DNA from: Bacteroidales bacterium UBA1309
GTDB taxonomy: Bacteria; Bacteroidota; Bacteroidia; Bacteroidales; Dysgonomonadaceae
Length of the DNA stretch: 64,000 bases
Assembly: GCA_002307185.1 (NCBI GenBank)
Contig: DBTT01000004.1
Span: forward strand, 161,994 to 225,993
Direction: 5' to 3'
Under the pieces are notes generated by a model, which was given only the letters and a program-made list of their open reading frames with translations, was not told the origin of the DNA and ran no database searches. Positions 61,611-64,000 of this stretch are shown here, in pieces. The stretch's first letter is position 1; each line of letters starts with the position of its first letter. The translations under genes were made by a program, and so were the position numbers.

Positions 61611-62480
61611 CTACAGCTTCGAAAGTATCGGGTTGAAGGCTTTTGAGGAGACAATCACTGTCTCGCCAATATGAAACGATTCGGCTTCCTCTTCATCAGC
61701 TATCACTTTCACCAAGCTGTTGCCAATCATCAGGGTGACAATATTCACGTAACCGTCTTTTTCTATCTTGAGAATTTCGCCGACAAATTGGAATTTGCCG
61801 CTGATTTTGTGTGTTGTGAACACATCGTAAGGCTTTCCCTGTTTTGATATTTCACCGTCTTCGAGGACATACACCCAATCCGAAAGCTTGAACACTTCGG
61901 GTATGTCGTGGCTAACAAGGAGCGTGGTCACATTGAATTCTTTGTGTGCATGGAGGATTTCGTCTTGCAGTCGATTCCGCATTTCGTTGTCAAGGGCCGA
62001 AAGGGGTTCGTCAAGCAGCAGGATATGGGGCTTGCGTACCAAGGCGCGCGCCAGAGCCACCCGCTGCCGTTGCCCTCCGGAAAGCATATCGGGTTTGCGG
62101 TGGATTAGTTTTTCCAAATTGAATACCTCGATTATGTCATCGCTCAGGGACTTGTTGCCTTTGTCTAGGGAATATTCAATGTTTTGCAAAACGGTCATGT
62201 TGGGGAACAAGGCATAATCTTGAAAAACATACCCGATATTTCGGTGCTTGATTTTCAGGTTGATTTTCTGGTTTCTGTCGTACCAAACTTGGCCGTTTAC
62301 CCTGATGGAGCCTTCATCTGGAGAAGTCAGTCCGGCCAACATACGCAAAAGTGTTGTTTTGCCAGCACCTGATTTGCCAAAAACAGCATACAAACTATCT
62401 TCTTCCAAATTCATTTTCAACGAAAGGCACATCGGTCCATTGGCTGTCTGCAAATTCTTTTTTACGTCGATTTCGATCAT
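61611..62480 (-). CDS. modC: Molybdate ABC transporter ATPase
   Basis: 289 residues. Walker A GKSGAGKTTLLRML, signature SGGQRQRVALARALVRKP, Walker B HILLLDEPLSALD and the H-loop VSHDIPEVFKL; the C-terminal 70 residues look like a single TOBE-type regulatory domain (GEILKIEKDGYVNIVTL). Hydrolyses ATP to drive uptake of molybdate. Start and the modB stop share bases (TAATG), so translation is coupled. No modA is seen within the operon. Confidence 0.92.
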   Translation of the reverse strand: MIEIDVKKNLQTANGPMCLSLKMNLEEDSLYAVFGKSGAGKTTLLRMLAGLTSPDEGSIRVNGQVWYDRNQKINLKIKHRNIGYVFQDYALFPNMTVLQNIEYSLDKGNKSLSDDIIEVFNLEKLIHRKPDMLSGGQRQRVALARALVRKPHILLLDEPLSALDNEMRNRLQDEILHAHKEFNVTTLLVSHDIPEVFKLSDWVYVLEDGEISKQGKPYDVFTTHKISGKFQFVGEILKIEKDGYVNIVTLMIGNSLVKVIADEEEAESFHIGETVIVSSKAFNPILSKL

Positions 62481-63157
62481 TACAGCATGTGTTTATTGGT
62501 TTTCCGATTCAAGACATGGATTGCCATCAGAATAGCAAACGAAATGGAGACTAAGATGAGTGCATATTGGTGCGCCACACCGAAATTGAGCGACTGCACC
62601 TCGTCGTATATGGCAATCGAAGCCACCCGCGTTTTGCCCGGAATGTTTCCACCGATCATCAGCACCACGCCAAATTCGCCGATTGTGTGGGCAAAGGTGA
62701 GGACAATAGCTTTCATTAAAGAAGGCTTGATGTTCGGAAGCAAAACCCGGATCAAGGTGTAAGTCCCCGATTTGCCTAAAGAATAAGAAGCCTCTTTCAA
62801 GGAAACGGGCAAGCTCTCGAAAGCGGCCTGTATGGGCGACACCATAAACGGGACGCTGAAAAGAACAGAGCCGATGACAATTCCCAAATAGGAAAAAGCC
62901 AATTGAATGCCTAATTCGTTCTGGATGAAACTTCCCGGCAGATGTGACGGGCTGTATGCCAAGAGTAGGTAGAAGCCCAGCACCGAAGGGGGAAGCACCA
63001 GTGGCAAACTCACGAATGTTTCGATCAGATGCTTAAATCGAGCTTTGGAATAGGCTAAATAATAGGCCAAAGGGATACTTAAGAAAAAAAGTATGCCTGT
63101 GGTGACCAATGATATTTCAAAGGTCAGTTCCAGCGTTTCAACAAATGACTCATTCAT
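62480..63157 (-). CDS. modB: Molybdate ABC transporter permease
   Basis: 225 residues with about five membrane helices. The inner-membrane ABC permease loop EASYSLGKSGTYTLIRVLLPNIKPSL is the EAA-type motif that contacts ModC. LPLVLPPSVLGFYLL and GEFGVVLMIGGNIPGKT are characteristic of ModB. Lies 4 bp after the TOBE-protein gene and overlaps modC by one base. Confidence 0.93.
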   Translation of the reverse strand: MNESFVETLELTFEISLVTTGILFFLSIPLAYYLAYSKARFKHLIETFVSLPLVLPPSVLGFYLLLAYSPSHLPGSFIQNELGIQLAFSYLGIVIGSVLFSVPFMVSPIQAAFESLPVSLKEASYSLGKSGTYTLIRVLLPNIKPSLMKAIVLTFAHTIGEFGVVLMIGGNIPGKTRVASIAIYDEVQSLNFGVAHQYALILVSISFAILMAIHVLNRKTNKHML

Positions 63158-63161
63158 GCTA

Positions 63162-63563
63162 TTACACCTCCATCAATGTGATTTCGTTCGACTTAACCAA
63201 AGCTTCCACGGTATCGCCTTCACACAGTCCGAGCCTGTTGACGGAACGGGTAGTGATTACTGACACAATCGAAGCGCCGTCAAAATCTAATTCGAGGCGG
63301 GCCAAGACATCCCCTTTCGAAATTTTGGTGACCACCACTTGCAACACATTGTTCATGCTGATAAGCCCGGTTCGTCCTTTGGCTATGGACACCTCGGTTT
63401 CTTTAAACAGTACGTACACTTCTTTCCCCTCTTCGAGATAAAGAGCGTTGGCCGGCGTGTCGATAATCAAGGACGAAAAGGTTTTCCCATTCGCTTGAAT
63501 AGTAGCCAGCGAAATATTGGAGGAAGATTCCACGCCCGTTATTACACCTTTAATCTTATTCAT
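63162..63563 (-). CDS. Molybdenum-pterin-binding (TOBE-domain) protein
   Basis: 133 residues made of two TOBE (Mop-like) halves: NKIKGVITGVESSSNISLATIQANG and then RTGLISMNNVLQVVVTKISKGDVLARLELDFDG with VVSVITTRSVNRLGLCEGDTVEALVKSNEI. Mop-like proteins bind molybdate or molybdenum cofactor in the cytoplasm as store or sensor. First gene of the operon with modB and modC (gap 4 bp). A periplasmic binding protein ModA is not present in view. Confidence 0.88.
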   Translation of the reverse strand: MNKIKGVITGVESSSNISLATIQANGKTFSSLIIDTPANALYLEEGKEVYVLFKETEVSIAKGRTGLISMNNVLQVVVTKISKGDVLARLELDFDGASIVSVITTRSVNRLGLCEGDTVEALVKSNEITLMEV

Positions 63564-63575
63564 TTTTATCTGTTT

Positions 63576-63600
63576 ATGTAGTCGATGCAGGATTCTACAT
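63576..63600 (-). promoter_or_regulatory. Small stem in the mod operon leader
   Basis: ATGTAG (63576-63581) and CTACAT (63595-63600) can pair in the leader, just upstream of the TOBE-gene start. No known molybdenum-cofactor riboswitch could be recognised by eye; the ~110-base leader is noted only as possibly structured. Confidence 0.3.
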
Positions 63601-63678
63601 GATCGAATGGACGGATTGCCTTTTTAATGGACGTATCAGATCATCTAGCCCCAATTCCATCACAAATTCGACATTATA

Positions 63679-63712
63679 CAAAAGTAAGAATATTTTGGCT
63701 TTTTAATTCAAA
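63679..63712 (-). promoter_or_regulatory. Promoter of the mod operon
   Basis: On the minus strand TTTG (63709-63712), 22 bases, TACTTTTG (63679-63686): near-consensus Bacteroidales promoter. It leaves a leader of about 110 bases before the TOBE gene start at 63563. Confidence 0.6.
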
Positions 63713-63913
63713 AAAAGAATATATCGGGAATAAAATCTTTCATATTTTAGCAAATTAGATTGTTTTTTTGTTCTTTTGTGCATGTAAATCTGCTATGTTG
63801 GAAACCAAACCTATGGCTGCACTTACGCCTCATCCTGCTTTTTTGGGACAGGGACACTTCGCTTGCGCTAAGTAGGCGCTCTCTGACGGATTCCTTTTTA
63901 TCTCAAGATTTTG

Positions 63914-63972
63914 TATCTTTGCCCAATAGCATGGCAAATGGCTCTTGACGGATAAGCTTATCCGTTTGTTTT
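63914..63972 (+). other. -7-like box and palindromic terminator near the window end
   Basis: TATCTTTG (63914-63921, no clear -33) is followed by ATG GCA AAT GGC TCT TGA (63931-63948) and then an 18-bp perfect palindrome ACGGATAAGCTTATCCGT (63948-63965) with TTGTTTTTG after it. The order promoter, mini-ORF, terminator is like the leader at 60656-60784. The gene it would serve lies beyond the window. The rest of 63713-64000 has no coding gene. Confidence 0.4.
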
Positions 63973-64000
63973 TGCAATCTTTTAAATGACAAAGATTTAA

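Overview
The window is chromosomal DNA from a Bacteroidota bacterium, most likely order Bacteroidales. The signs are: promoters of the TTTG / TAnnTTTG type instead of the usual -35/-10 boxes; an NVEALA-family peptide gene beside a six-bladed propeller lipoprotein; a FecI/FecR/TonB-receptor locus with DUF4876 and DUF6850 proteins; a secreted protease with a type IX secretion (Por) sorting domain; and a HU-like protein of the long Bacteroidales type. No rRNA, tRNA, CRISPR array or complete insertion sequence was seen.

Layout. 1-2.3 kb: 3' part of mutS. 2.4-4.5 kb: a Type II restriction-modification pair, a cytosine methyltransferase with an N-terminal helix-turn-helix and a convergent Eco47II-like endonuclease. 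4.6-8.0 kb (minus): dprA, a histidine phosphatase, a hot-dog thioesterase and a GT5-like N-terminal-domain protein. 8.1-8.6 kb: a decayed gene. 8.8-29.4 kb (minus): a 20-kb co-oriented block that is the most interesting part of the window. It holds an adaptor, two RND pumps and a TolC-like channel; an O-antigen-ligase-like/TPR membrane protein; a HU-like protein; an 814-residue thioredoxin-fold protein; a DUF559 nuclease gene between copies of a dispersed repeat; and a tight operon of NVEALA peptide, propeller lipoprotein, thioredoxin-like membrane protein and a short signal peptidase I, preceded by a transglutaminase-like/discoidin protein and the remains of a second copy.

30.1-34.4 kb (plus): AraC regulator, Bcr/CflA-type MFS exporter, a broken outer-membrane barrel gene and threonine dehydratase. 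34.7-45.2 kb (minus): ECF sigma factor, FecR, TonB receptor, DUF4876 lipoprotein, DUF6850 barrel and a C25-like (caspase-fold) HEAT-repeat peptidase. 45.8-55.6 kb (minus): sufS-sufD-sufC, exonuclease III, MlaF/MlaE-type ABC transporter, radA, a lysyl-endopeptidase-like secreted protease and aroK. 56.0-61.2 kb (plus): ferredoxin-NADP reductase, purC, a zeta-toxin-like kinase, menG, aroE and a small periplasmic protein behind a strong promoter and an unexplained leader hairpin. 61.6-63.6 kb (minus): a molybdate transport operon (TOBE protein, modB, modC) with no modA in view.

How the genes may work together. In the 20-kb block the small cysteine-containing NVEALA peptide, two thioredoxin-fold proteins, a dedicated-looking signal peptidase and a twin-RND tripartite pump could form a maturation and export pathway for secreted peptides. 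This is inference from gene order; no step is shown by sequence alone. The 34.7-45.2 kb block is a classic cell-surface-signalling TonB uptake locus with a protease next to it.
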